Shown: in pieces, positions 1 through 5,306 of the stretch | Layout of the letters: each line of letters begins with the position of its first letter | Position numbering within the stretch: the first letter of the stretch is position 1 | DNA from: Dehalococcoidia bacterium | GTDB lineage: Bacteria > Chloroflexota > Dehalococcoidia > UBA3495 | Assembly: GCA_028822675.1 (NCBI GenBank) | Contig: JAPKDE010000175.1 | Coordinates: 1 to 5,539, forward strand | Length of the DNA stretch: 5,539 bases | Direction of reading: 5' to 3' | Made by a program: the position numbers and the translations under genes | Notes under the pieces: generated by a model | Told to the model about the DNA's origin: nothing | Seen by the model: only the letters and a program-made list of their open reading frames with translations | Database searches by the model: none

Positions 1-58
1 TAATATCTTCTCTCGTCTGCTGCTTTGGCCGCGCACGAACATACGCTGAACCCGCCAT
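1..58 (-). CDS. N-terminal fragment of a TetR-like transcriptional regulator (runs off the left edge)
   Basis: On the minus strand an ATG at 58-56 opens a frame that stays open to the window edge and gives 19 residues, MAGSAYVRARPKQQTREDI. A short basic lead followed by RPKQQTREDI is what many TetR/AcrR-family regulators show just before the first helix of their DNA-binding domain, where REDIL-AA-LF would be expected next. That family match rests on about ten residues and is an inference. The ribosome binding site is weak (only a GGGGCG stretch before the start). The gene is divergent from the small lipoprotein gene at 174, and the 115-bp gap between them contains a dyad that could be its operator. 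TetR proteins usually repress a neighbouring or divergent gene and are released by a small ligand. It could instead be another helix-turn-helix protein or a chance open frame. Confidence 0.42.
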   Translation of the reverse strand, partial: MAGSAYVRARPKQQTREDI

Positions 59-92
59 CAAAGGTCGCCCCACTCATTCGGGGATGTTCTTT

Positions 93-111
93 ATGTGACC
101 CCCCATCACAT
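93..111. promoter_or_regulatory. Dyad-symmetric candidate operator between divergent genes
   Basis: ATGTGA and TCACAT are perfect 6-bp inverted arms separated by seven bases (CCCCCCA). The site lies in the gap between the TetR-like gene start (58, minus) and the lipoprotein gene (174, plus). It overlaps a poor minus-strand -10-like CATAAA, so a bound protein could block the regulator's own promoter. The half-site resembles CRP/FNR TGTGA, but those proteins normally have a 6-bp spacer, so a CRP role is doubtful. Function is inferred from position and symmetry only. Confidence 0.35.
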
Positions 112-145
112 TTCCCAGTTGAGCCATCCCCACGACAGGGTGATT

Positions 146-163
146 CTTGGGCTACAACCCAAG
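146..163 (+). promoter_or_regulatory. Hairpin covering the lipoprotein gene's Shine-Dalgarno site
   Basis: CTTGGG (146-151) and CCCAAG (158-163) form a perfect 6-bp stem around the loop CTACAA. The likely Shine-Dalgarno AAGGGA (161-166) of the gene starting at 174 begins inside the 3' arm, so the folded RNA would hide half of it. There is no T-tract after the stem, so it is not a terminator. A role in limiting translation is inference. Confidence 0.4.
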
Positions 164-173
164 GGAACCATTA

Positions 174-305
174 ATGAGAATCTTATTTGCAATTGGGGTA
201 GCCGTATCAACCCTCTTCCTGACTTCATGCTCCAACCCTGATGCCAGTGGTGGCGTAACGATGCAAAAGGATTCGACGACCGTACACGCCTGTTCAATGC
301 ACTAG
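174..305 (+). CDS. Small lipoprotein, 43 aa, possibly a truncated heavy-metal-binding-domain protein
   Basis: The frame from ATG 174 to TAG 303-305 encodes a peptide with a textbook lipoprotein signal: MR, a hydrophobic stretch of about 13 residues, then the lipobox LTSC with Cys19 as the lipid-bearing residue. Ser at +2 would send it to the outer membrane under the Lol rule. The mature part is only 25 residues, polar, and ends in VHACSMH. That end resembles the start of the heavy-metal-binding domain found in copper and efflux proteins (Y-x-C-P-M-H-P, then C-P-x-C-G-M). The second cysteine pair is absent because a TAG follows the His. The start has AAGGGA seven bases upstream, partly held in a hairpin. 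The gene ends 18 bp from the convergent lyase gene. It may be a real small lipoprotein or the 5' remnant of a longer gene. The signal peptide is clear; the metal link is tentative. Confidence 0.55.
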   Translation: MRILFAIGVAVSTLFLTSCSNPDASGGVTMQKDSTTVHACSMH

Positions 306-323
306 ACCTCAGGGCCATGTTCC

Positions 324-1820
324 CTAGCCTCCGGCTGGGGCCAGGAGTTGTAGATTCGCTCTTGCCCAGCTCTGGAGACTCGCACCCAGGGTGTCGAGGG
401 GTTGGGGTGGGCCATCGGCCAGCCTTCTGAGCGTCGCGGTAAATTCATCGTTGGGCCGGGAGCCGCCGGCTTCGAGGCGCTCTCCGATGGTGGAGCCCGG
501 CATTCCGGGGGCTCCAGTGCCGGCCTGCCACACCGCTCGGAGGTCACCTTCCATTTCCGGAGGCAAACCCTTGGCCATGGCGTCCTCCACCATCTCGTCA
601 ATGGTGAGGTCACGGTAGCTACGGGTCCACTCAGGGCCTGCCCACGGCACGCCTTTTAGGAATCGCCTCAAATGCCAGTCCGGATAGATCCAGCCCTTGT
701 CCTGGTCGATGTCGATCCGAGCCTCCAGGAGTCGTTGCAGAACTGCGTCGTCCGAAAGTTTCCAACCGCTGGGGTCATCGGGATGCAAGCGCTTCAAGGC
801 TTCACGGTAGAGTAAGACGAAGTCCTCAACTGTCATTCCCTTCAGGGGTCGAGGGACTGCGCTTCGAGTAATGGCAGCCAGTCGCGGCAGCTGACTCTGG
901 TGGGTCTGGCCCAAACTCGATCCCAGTGCCGGCGGGGCTGGTAACAAAGAAGCCTCGGAGTCTCCCCGGGCATAGTCATCAAAGTAGAGTGAGTACTTAG
1001 CCTCAATGGGCTGCCAGCTGTACAGGCCAATCTTGACGATGGGGCCCATCTTGGCGTCGAAGCCTGTTTTACCCCGATAGTCCGTCACCAAGTTGTCGTC
1101 TAGCCAAATCTTAATCTGTCCGTCCGGTTCCGTGGACCACACGGCGTAGACTTTGAAGTCACGCCAGACCCCGGTAGGGAAATCTTCCTGGCTATACAAT
1201 AATGTTTGTTGGCCCTTGATTGGACGTTCGGCAGTGGGTACTTTGCCGATGAGGTCCAGGCGTCCATCCCGAATACGAAAGGACAGGGGCGGGCTTCGTC
1301 TTCGGTCATCTCCGGGCTGTTTGAGCTGGTGCCATTGCGCAAATACGAAGGCGTCGGCTTTCTCAATGGCGTAGTCCTCAGGGATTAAGACACTGAACCT
1401 GTGCCAAGCTGGTTGGTTCATGCCTACCCGGTAGGGGTCCTTCACTTCGGAGCGCCATGATCCCATGATCTTTCGGTCGTCGGGACCGATGGAGATTTGG
1501 AGTGCTCGGTCTCCGCTTCGGACCACCTGAGTCTGGATCAAGGCCGAGCCTTCGTCTGGCAGACGCTCGGTGTCCCACCCGGTGATGGATCCCTCAAAGG
1601 TGCCCTCCGCAAAAGGGAGCACCTGATAGGTTTCCGAATGAATGACCCCGAGTTCAAAGCGTGGCAGGGTTCCTGTGGCTTGGGCGACTTGGTGCACGAC
1701 CTCCACAGCTGGAAGGTCCGAACTCGTCACGTACTCCGGGGTTTCTCCAGCCGAGGCTGGCCAAGGCAATAAGAAGACCACCAATGCCCAGGAGGCACGT
1801 TTGGCGCTGGCTCGACACAT
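324..1820 (-). CDS. Secreted heparin-lyase-I-like polysaccharide lyase with helical C-terminal extension
   Basis: This 498-residue protein starts at ATG 1820, chosen because AAGGA (1830-1834) lies nine bases upstream and because it gives a clean Sec signal peptide: Cys-Arg-Ala-Ser-Ala-Lys-Arg, a hydrophobic core ALVVFLL, and a cut after PASA (residue 24). In-frame ATGs at 1847 and 1889 would add residues before the signal and have poorer sites. Residues about 75-287 match the beta-jelly-roll polysaccharide lyase family that includes heparin lyase I: GSWRSEVK (about 121-128), FAQWHQL (about 160-166), PPLSFRIRDGRL, then GVWRDFKVYAVWS, DGQIKIWLDD, GLYSW and YFDDYARGD. Such enzymes cleave uronic-acid polysaccharides by beta-elimination in the periplasm or outside the cell. 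The substrate cannot be read here. Residues about 289-498 are a Pro-rich linker and a mainly helical region I do not recognise. The gene stands alone on its strand. The fold call is good; true lyase activity is unproven. Confidence 0.8.
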   Translation of the reverse strand: MCRASAKRASWALVVFLLPWPASAGETPEYVTSSDLPAVEVVHQVAQATGTLPRFELGVIHSETYQVLPFAEGTFEGSITGWDTERLPDEGSALIQTQVVRSGDRALQISIGPDDRKIMGSWRSEVKDPYRVGMNQPAWHRFSVLIPEDYAIEKADAFVFAQWHQLKQPGDDRRRSPPLSFRIRDGRLDLIGKVPTAERPIKGQQTLLYSQEDFPTGVWRDFKVYAVWSTEPDGQIKIWLDDNLVTDYRGKTGFDAKMGPIVKIGLYSWQPIEAKYSLYFDDYARGDSEASLLPAPPALGSSLGQTHQSQLPRLAAITRSAVPRPLKGMTVEDFVLLYREALKRLHPDDPSGWKLSDDAVLQRLLEARIDIDQDKGWIYPDWHLRRFLKGVPWAGPEWTRSYRDLTIDEMVEDAMAKGLPPEMEGDLRAVWQAGTGAPGMPGSTIGERLEAGGSRPNDEFTATLRRLADGPPQPLDTLGASLQSWARANLQLLAPAGG

Positions 1821-2072
1821 TGTGTGTTTTCCTTGGTTCTGGTCCATGCTGTAATCGGAGGGTATAGGAAGGATAAACACCCTTTTCATCCAAGTCCAAC
1901 AGCCGCTGACTGTGGAAGCCCAGAATAATCGAATTCAATTCTCTATACCTGAGGTCGATGTGTATCTGTCGGTGCAGGTGATAGTCGGGCGAAACTTGCT
2001 GTAACATCTGAAATGAATGAGAGGCATTAATCACGCCTACATTTATATAGTAGTTAAACGGTGAGTTAGGCC
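1821..2072. other. AT-rich spacer without a recognised gene
   Basis: This stretch is 5' to the lyase gene and extends to the tRNA remnant. It should hold the lyase promoter, but no good -35/-10 pair is visible on the minus strand; TATAGA (complement of 1942-1947) is only a weak -10 candidate. A minus-strand frame open from about 2034 into the lyase region has no supporting site and is treated as a shadow. A near-palindrome GAATTCAATTC lies at about 1931-1941. Nothing else is supported. Confidence 0.5.
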
Positions 2073-2123
2073 ATCTGACTTTTAATCAGGTTCTCGCAGG
2101 TTCGATCCCTACGGGGCCCACCA
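2073..2123 (+). pseudogene. 3' fragment of tRNA-Lys(UUU), probable attachment-site scar
   Basis: The stretch reads as the 3' two-thirds of a tRNA. The anticodon stem is TCTGA/TCAGG (2074-2078 with 2086-2090, one G-U pair) around loop CTTTTAA, with anticodon TTT at 2081-2083. A T-arm GCAGG-TTCGATC-CCTAC follows (2096-2112, one C-A mismatch), then the acceptor strand GGGGCCC, discriminator A and CCA. The matching 5' acceptor strand (GGGCCCC) is not present upstream, and the D-arm region (about 2060-2072) is only vaguely tRNA-like, so this is not a working tRNA. Such 3' tRNA ends are what tyrosine-recombinase elements leave as one of their two att repeats. No integrase is in the window and the partner copy is not seen, so the island reading is inference. 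Confidence 0.65.
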
Positions 2124-2361
2124 TTCAATAGGCCATTTCACTCTGAATGGTTACCCTCAAGACAGCAGAAACACTAGGCCAGATAATACTTGGTTGGTCC
2201 ATCAGGTTAATATTCATGATAAAAGTGGCGATAGCGCGAGGTTGGAATACGCTCTGACGGACCGCGACAACCCCCGCCTATGGGTGCCCGGTACAGTTCG
2301 CCGACTGAACATCGACGGACCCGACCGCGGCGTCGAGCCGGGCGAACTGGAGGATAATGAG

Positions 2362-2685
2362 ATGTTCGGAATAAGCAGCAGAGAAACGGTATCGGGACGC
2401 CGCATAATGATGGCCGGCGTTTTCCTGGTGGGTATTGCCGCGGGTGCCGCCATCGCCCCCTTTGCCTCTTTGGCGAGCGGTGAGCCTACTATTGCTTCCT
2501 TGCCTTCTGAGTCGGCACAGGTTGCGATGAATGCCGCCGCCCTGATGGCTATTGCATCGCTGTCGGTGGATTCGGAAATTGCCACCCGTGGGCTCGTCAG
2601 TGTCCGCGGTGAGATTGCTTCCCTCGAAAAACGTATCCGTCGCCTGGAGGAGAAACTCCCGGCCTCCCCTGACGGGCGTAATTGA
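2362..2685 (+). CDS. Small membrane-anchored coiled-coil protein, unknown function
   Basis: I do not recognise this family. The start at ATG 2362 is chosen because a full GGAGG (2349-2353) lies eight bases upstream; it gives 107 residues. Layout: a short N-terminus with SGRR before a hydrophobic, Gly/Ala-rich segment (about residues 16-40, MMAGVFLVGIAAGAAIAPF), then an Ala/Ser-rich stretch (about 43-75) and a charged heptad-like C-terminal helix (about 80-98, IASLEKRIRRLEEKL). This suggests one membrane helix, or possibly an uncleaved signal, with the coiled coil outside the cytoplasm. The frame stays open upstream to a TTG at 2194 (163 aa), and those 56 codons look partly coding by third-base GC, so a longer form is possible. 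It converges on the 430-aa gene with 58 bp between the stops. Confidence 0.55.
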   Translation: MFGISSRETVSGRRIMMAGVFLVGIAAGAAIAPFASLASGEPTIASLPSESAQVAMNAAALMAIASLSVDSEIATRGLVSVRGEIASLEKRIRRLEEKLPASPDGRN

Positions 2686-2743
2686 CGACCGAGCGTAATC
2701 AATAAGGGCCAGCGTCTACTGGTTCTGCGGCAGATGCTTCGGG

Positions 2744-4036
2744 CTAATCTTTTGCCTCGAGCTTCCTCAGCGCCGCCGCGGCCATCGGATCCTCACTGTT
2801 CAGTTTTCTGAGATTGCCCAGAATAAGTTGCCGTAAAGGCTCGCTATCGAAATCGATGGTAGTCCAGAAACGCTTCGACGGCCGAAAATAGCCGACCTCG
2901 TCAAAAAACGAGACACCGAAATAGTACGCCTCGGCCACTCTGTTGTAGGGCTGGGCATCGAATTCGCCATCGAAGTTCATCGACAGCCGCTGTGCCCGCG
3001 CCAGCATGATGAAAAGTTCGGCCTGCGTGCGCGCCTTCTGGATAAAACTCATCTGCGGCCAGCCGAGATGGAGCAGTCTGGTCACGTCGTAGGCATGGTG
3101 ATTATTCTGCGTGTCCCGGTCGTGCCAGCCATAGGGATAACGGATTTCGCGGATTCGGAATGTGTTATTGATGATATCGGGCCACCGTTTCACTTTACCC
3201 TTGCGGTAACTGACAATATGGAAGGTGATGCTGAGGTCGTCGGTCTTGACGATCTTGTCGTCTTCCTCGTACCACGCGCCCCAATAGGCGGTTTTGGGGT
3301 TCTGCCACTTCTCGTCCATGAATTGGACCAGGGCAGTTGTCAATTTTTCACGCGGCCAGCTACTCGGCAGGACGGGCTCAAGATATGGCAGAAACAGAAG
3401 TTGGCCGAGACTGCTGATGACCATGTTTAACTCCTTACGTTTGTTCCAGCCGTCGCGGGCAACATGGGAGACGACCAGATCTTCGAACAGCGCCGTGACC
3501 TGTGCCGGTGTCGATACGGAGTCAAGAAACCTGAGCGGGTATTTGGGTTTTTTACCGGCAATCGCCAACTCCTTGAGGGGGTCCACGCTGGCATCGAGTA
3601 TCAGGAACCATTCCTTGTGGCAGGCACCCCAGGATCCGTCCCGCTCAGACTGATGGAACGCGAACTCCTGATCGGGATTCTTGAGGCTTCTCTCAAGGTC
3701 GCGGAACCGTTGTTCAACATCCGACCGGCGCGCCGTGTAGAGGATCAGCCATGACAATTCTTCAAGAATCTGACTGGAGCAAGGCAGATCCTCTCCCTCC
3801 TTATTGCGGTCAAGAAGGCGGCTGCGTACCTCTTCATAGCGGTTACCGAACGCCTCCTTCATATCGAGCTTGATCGAGAATCGTGGCACCTTGCCGCTAA
3901 GCCACTCGGTCGTGCTGACCTTTGTCTCGTCCTGGGCGCTGGCCAGCAAGGGCGTTGATAGCGACGTGGCAAAAATGGCCGCGGCTGCAAGGATCCGAAG
4001 TGCGCCGAAAGAGGTGAACTTCAGCGAACATATCAT
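2744..4036 (-). CDS. Secreted 430-aa protein of unknown function, possibly an alpha/alpha-toroid fold
   Basis: The start is well supported: ATG 4036 is preceded seven bases upstream by GAGGAGGAGG, and the protein opens with a Sec signal peptide (hydrophobic ALRILAAAAIFATSL, cut likely after LASA at residue 34). The mature part is about 396 residues, mixed helical and rich in Trp, Tyr and Phe. The central block (about 250-327) is the most distinctive: YWGAWYEED, DDLSITFHIVSY, PYGWHDRD, then NNHHAYDVTRLLHLGWP. Trp-rich helices alternating with a conserved-looking His/Asn/Tyr/Asp cluster recall alpha/alpha-toroid enzymes, which include some polysaccharide lyases and glycoside hydrolases, but no catalytic signature can be named. 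Two cysteines (86 and 139) could form a disulphide in the periplasm. The gene is monocistronic here. The nearby secreted lyase makes a role in polysaccharide metabolism conceivable, but that is context only. Confidence 0.8.
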   Translation of the reverse strand: MICSLKFTSFGALRILAAAAIFATSLSTPLLASAQDETKVSTTEWLSGKVPRFSIKLDMKEAFGNRYEEVRSRLLDRNKEGEDLPCSSQILEELSWLILYTARRSDVEQRFRDLERSLKNPDQEFAFHQSERDGSWGACHKEWFLILDASVDPLKELAIAGKKPKYPLRFLDSVSTPAQVTALFEDLVVSHVARDGWNKRKELNMVISSLGQLLFLPYLEPVLPSSWPREKLTTALVQFMDEKWQNPKTAYWGAWYEEDDKIVKTDDLSITFHIVSYRKGKVKRWPDIINNTFRIREIRYPYGWHDRDTQNNHHAYDVTRLLHLGWPQMSFIQKARTQAELFIMLARAQRLSMNFDGEFDAQPYNRVAEAYYFGVSFFDEVGYFRPSKRFWTTIDFDSEPLRQLILGNLRKLNSEDPMAAAALRKLEAKD

Positions 4037-4288
4037 CTCATTTCCTCCTCCTCAAGGCTGTATGTTGAAAAACGATAGTAACCGAAACCCAAAATCTAAG
4101 TGCAGTAAACAATCAGGCCTTAACCCAATCGTGCCACCAAATCCTCAGCCGGAAAATTCGTATAACGCATCAGCCTCTAACCATACCTGTATACGGTACA
4201 TAGACCGCCCCTTAAGCAACGGTGTGTACCTTGCCTACGCTGATACCTATCCCATTCAAAGTGGAATTGATCGTACTTATTAAAATCT
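4037..4288. other. Spacer between divergent genes, no supported gene
   Basis: This AT-rich gap separates the 430-aa gene (minus) from the GFA gene (plus). Next to the minus gene it holds the AGGAGGAGG ribosome binding site. A plus-strand frame from ATG 4062 to TAA 4283 is open (73 codons), but it has only a weak AAGG site and no recognisable motifs. GGTACA (4195-4200) and TGTACC (4224-4229) form a minor inverted repeat. No convincing promoter for the minus gene is visible; TACTAT on the minus strand at about 4075-4080 lacks a -35 partner. Confidence 0.45.
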
Positions 4289-4316
4289 TTGACGCATTAA
4301 CAGAAAATGATACGAT
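4289..4316 (+). promoter_or_regulatory. Sigma-70-type promoter of the GFA gene
   Basis: TTGACG (4289-4294, five of six consensus bases) is separated by 16 bp from TACGAT (4311-4316, four of six). Transcription would start near 4323 and leave a leader of about 27 bases before ATG 4350. Position and spacing fit well; it has no experimental support here. Confidence 0.55.
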
Positions 4317-4349
4317 TGGCGCATGCTGGTGTAGATTGGATAGGTGATT

Positions 4350-4799
4350 ATGGGATATAGCGGCACGTGCTTATGTGGGGATGTGAAATTCAAGTTTGAA
4401 TTTGATCCAATGATGCAGTTTCAATGTCACTGTACAGTTTGTCAAAAAGTTTTTGGTTCCTCTCTTAATGCTCTCGCAATACCTGAAGATGAACTTTCGT
4501 ACGAAGGTGAATTGCACAGGCATTCCATTAAAGGGGGCAGCGGAAATGAATTGCATTATAATTATTGCCCGAAATGCAGTGTTATTATTTACAATAAACC
4601 TGACTTGCTGGACGGAATGATATATTTGCCTGCGGGCTTACTCTGCGATCAAATTCAATTTACCCCTACTGTAGAATTATGGACAGACGATAAAGCGGAG
4701 TGGCTTGAACAAGCAAAAACAATAAAAGCGTCATTCCCGGATAATGCTACTGTTGAAAGGCTTCAGGAGCTTCTTGAAAATTTAGAACAAAGACAATAA
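4350..4799 (+). CDS. GFA/CENP-V-type zinc-binding protein, 149 aa
   Basis: This is a GFA-family protein (glutathione-dependent formaldehyde-activating / CENP-V domain) and is full length. All seven expected cysteines are present with the standard spacing: C7-L-C9-G, then C26-H-C28-T-V-C31, then C73-P-K-C76. In the family these bind two zinc ions, one structural and one near the active site. The C-terminal half carries the usual LPAG and WT-D-K--W pieces and ends in a charged helix, ERLQELLENLEQR. The founding member Gfa binds S-hydroxymethylglutathione adducts, but most paralogues have unproven substrates, so a detoxifying or thiol-adduct role is family-level only. ATG 4350 is used; a GTG six bases earlier is also in frame. 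The gene has its own promoter and is AT-rich at third positions, unlike the upstream genes, which suggests a separate origin. It is cytoplasmic, with no signal peptide. Confidence 0.9.
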   Translation: MGYSGTCLCGDVKFKFEFDPMMQFQCHCTVCQKVFGSSLNALAIPEDELSYEGELHRHSIKGGSGNELHYNYCPKCSVIIYNKPDLLDGMIYLPAGLLCDQIQFTPTVELWTDDKAEWLEQAKTIKASFPDNATVERLQELLENLEQRQ

Positions 4800-4858
4800 C
4801 CGACAGTAGCTTTACTGGACCCTTAGTTTGGTATCGGGTCACAACCACTAGAACTTAA

Positions 4859-5031
4859 GCTATCAAGTTTCCCCTGATAAGCACTTCACCCTATACATGT
4901 AGGGTTGACGCAAGAAACTCCCCGCGAAAAAGACTTTACTTTTTTATAGGGTGCAGATGTTTAGGTCTTAACATCTGCATAGCCTTGTATCGCAGGCTAA
5001 AGCCCGTTTCAGATGTTTACACTTAGGGCTT
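4859..5031. repeat. Cluster of inverted repeats in the spacer between the GFA paralogues
   Basis: Several hairpins are packed into about 170 bp. GCTATCA/TGATAAGC (4859-4865, 4875-4882) has one bulged A. ACCCTA/TAGGGT is at 4888-4893 and 4900-4905. AAAAAG/CTTTTT is at 4927-4932 and 4939-4944. TGCAGATGTT/AACATCTGCA (4952-4961, 4970-4979) is a perfect 10-bp stem with an 8-base loop. AGCCT/AGGCT is at 4981-4985 and 4994-4998. AAGCCC/GGGCTT is at 5000-5005 and 5026-5031. A longer-range 9-bp pair, CACCCTATA (4887-4895) with TATAGGGTG (4945-4953), competes with the small stems. CAGATGTTTA recurs directly at 4954 and 5010. No gene is seen here. It may be a structured RNA, a mobile-element end or a long 3' UTR. 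Confidence 0.55.
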
Positions 5032-5050
5032 CAGATGATGTCACTTTTAA

Positions 5051-5194
5051 AGGGACGCAATTAGAGGTCGGCGCAATGGGTTCGTTCCAACGGAGGGCGC
5101 GCACGCTGATGCCGTCATGCTAGCGCAAGTTGAGGATTGTGGAAGTTTCCCGGCGTTGGATGAAGATGGTTGTAATTGGCCCAGAGCCATCTGA
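5051..5194 (+). other. Possible 3' remnant of a coding gene ahead of the terminator
   Basis: A frame open after TAA 5048-5050 reads to TGA 5192-5194 and ends exactly at the base of the terminator stem. Its 46 codons include NGFVPTEGAHADAVMLAQ and then a Cys/Asp-rich tail ending NWPRAI. It has no proper start and no ribosome binding site; the only ATG is at 5117. I do not recognise the peptide. The abutting stop and terminator are what a real gene end looks like, so it may be a decayed gene tail, but chance is not excluded. Confidence 0.2.
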
Positions 5195-5220
5195 CCCGGC
5201 CTTATACCGGCCGGGTTTTT
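5194..5220 (+). terminator. Strong rho-independent terminator
   Basis: ACCCGGCC (5194-5201) and GGCCGGGT (5209-5216) form a perfect 8-bp GC-rich stem with a 7-base loop, followed by TTTTT (5216-5220). The T-run is only on the plus-strand side, so it stops rightward transcripts. The nearest plus-strand gene, the GFA gene, ends 395 bp upstream, so it serves either a long 3' UTR or an unrecognised transcript in the spacer. Confidence 0.85.
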
Positions 5221-5270
5221 ATCTCTGCCCCTTAACTTCTACCCTAAAATGTGACCCTCTCATTCTCCCT

Positions 5271-5297
5271 ATCCAAGATCTTACCGATCTCTTGGAT
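5271..5297 (-). repeat. Stem-loop just downstream of the second GFA gene
   Basis: ATCCAAGA (5271-5278) and TCTTGGAT (5290-5297) are perfect 8-bp inverted arms with an 11-base loop. On the minus strand the hairpin begins ten bases after the GFA stop codon at 5307. That is a normal terminator position, but there is no T-tract after it on that strand. It may be a 3'-end stabilising hairpin or a poor terminator. Confidence 0.45.
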
Positions 5298-5306
5298 CTG
5301 CACAGT

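Noticed and set aside
64..84. CCCC...GGGG hairpin at about 69-84 as a terminator
   Set aside because: The stem is only 4-5 bp and no T-run follows on either strand.
93..111. CRP-type binding site
   Set aside because: The TGTGA/TCACA arms match, but the spacer is seven bases rather than the usual six and the core is all C. It is kept only as a generic dyad.
391..1854. Several plus-strand frames of 60-91 codons
   Set aside because: They lie inside the lyase gene on the opposite strand and have no motifs or suitable ribosome binding sites. They are shadows of a GC-rich gene.
2035..2072. GTTAGGC at 2065-2071 preceded by GCCTACA, resembling integron attC end boxes
   Set aside because: The spacing is far too short for attC, the 5' box does not fit RYYYAAC, and the GTTAGGC lies in the tRNA-derived segment. 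No attC boxes were found beside the GFA genes either, so a cassette array is not supported.
2214..2702. 162-codon open frame on the minus strand
   Set aside because: It is antisense to the plus-strand coiled-coil gene, which has GGAGG, a membrane helix and a heptad-like helix. The antisense product is Ser/Arg-rich with no recognisable features.
3068..3754. Three plus-strand frames of 96-120 codons
   Set aside because: They are antisense to the 430-aa gene, which has a signal peptide and a strong ribosome binding site. No family features are seen in the antisense products.
4062..4283. 73-codon plus-strand frame upstream of the GFA gene
   Set aside because: It has only a weak AAGG before the ATG, no domain or signal, an Asn/Pro/Ser-rich random-looking product, and no terminator. 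It could be real, but the evidence is too thin to list as a gene.
5013..5123. 36-codon frame beginning MFTLRASDD
   Set aside because: It has no Shine-Dalgarno, lies in the repeat block and shows no recognisable motif.
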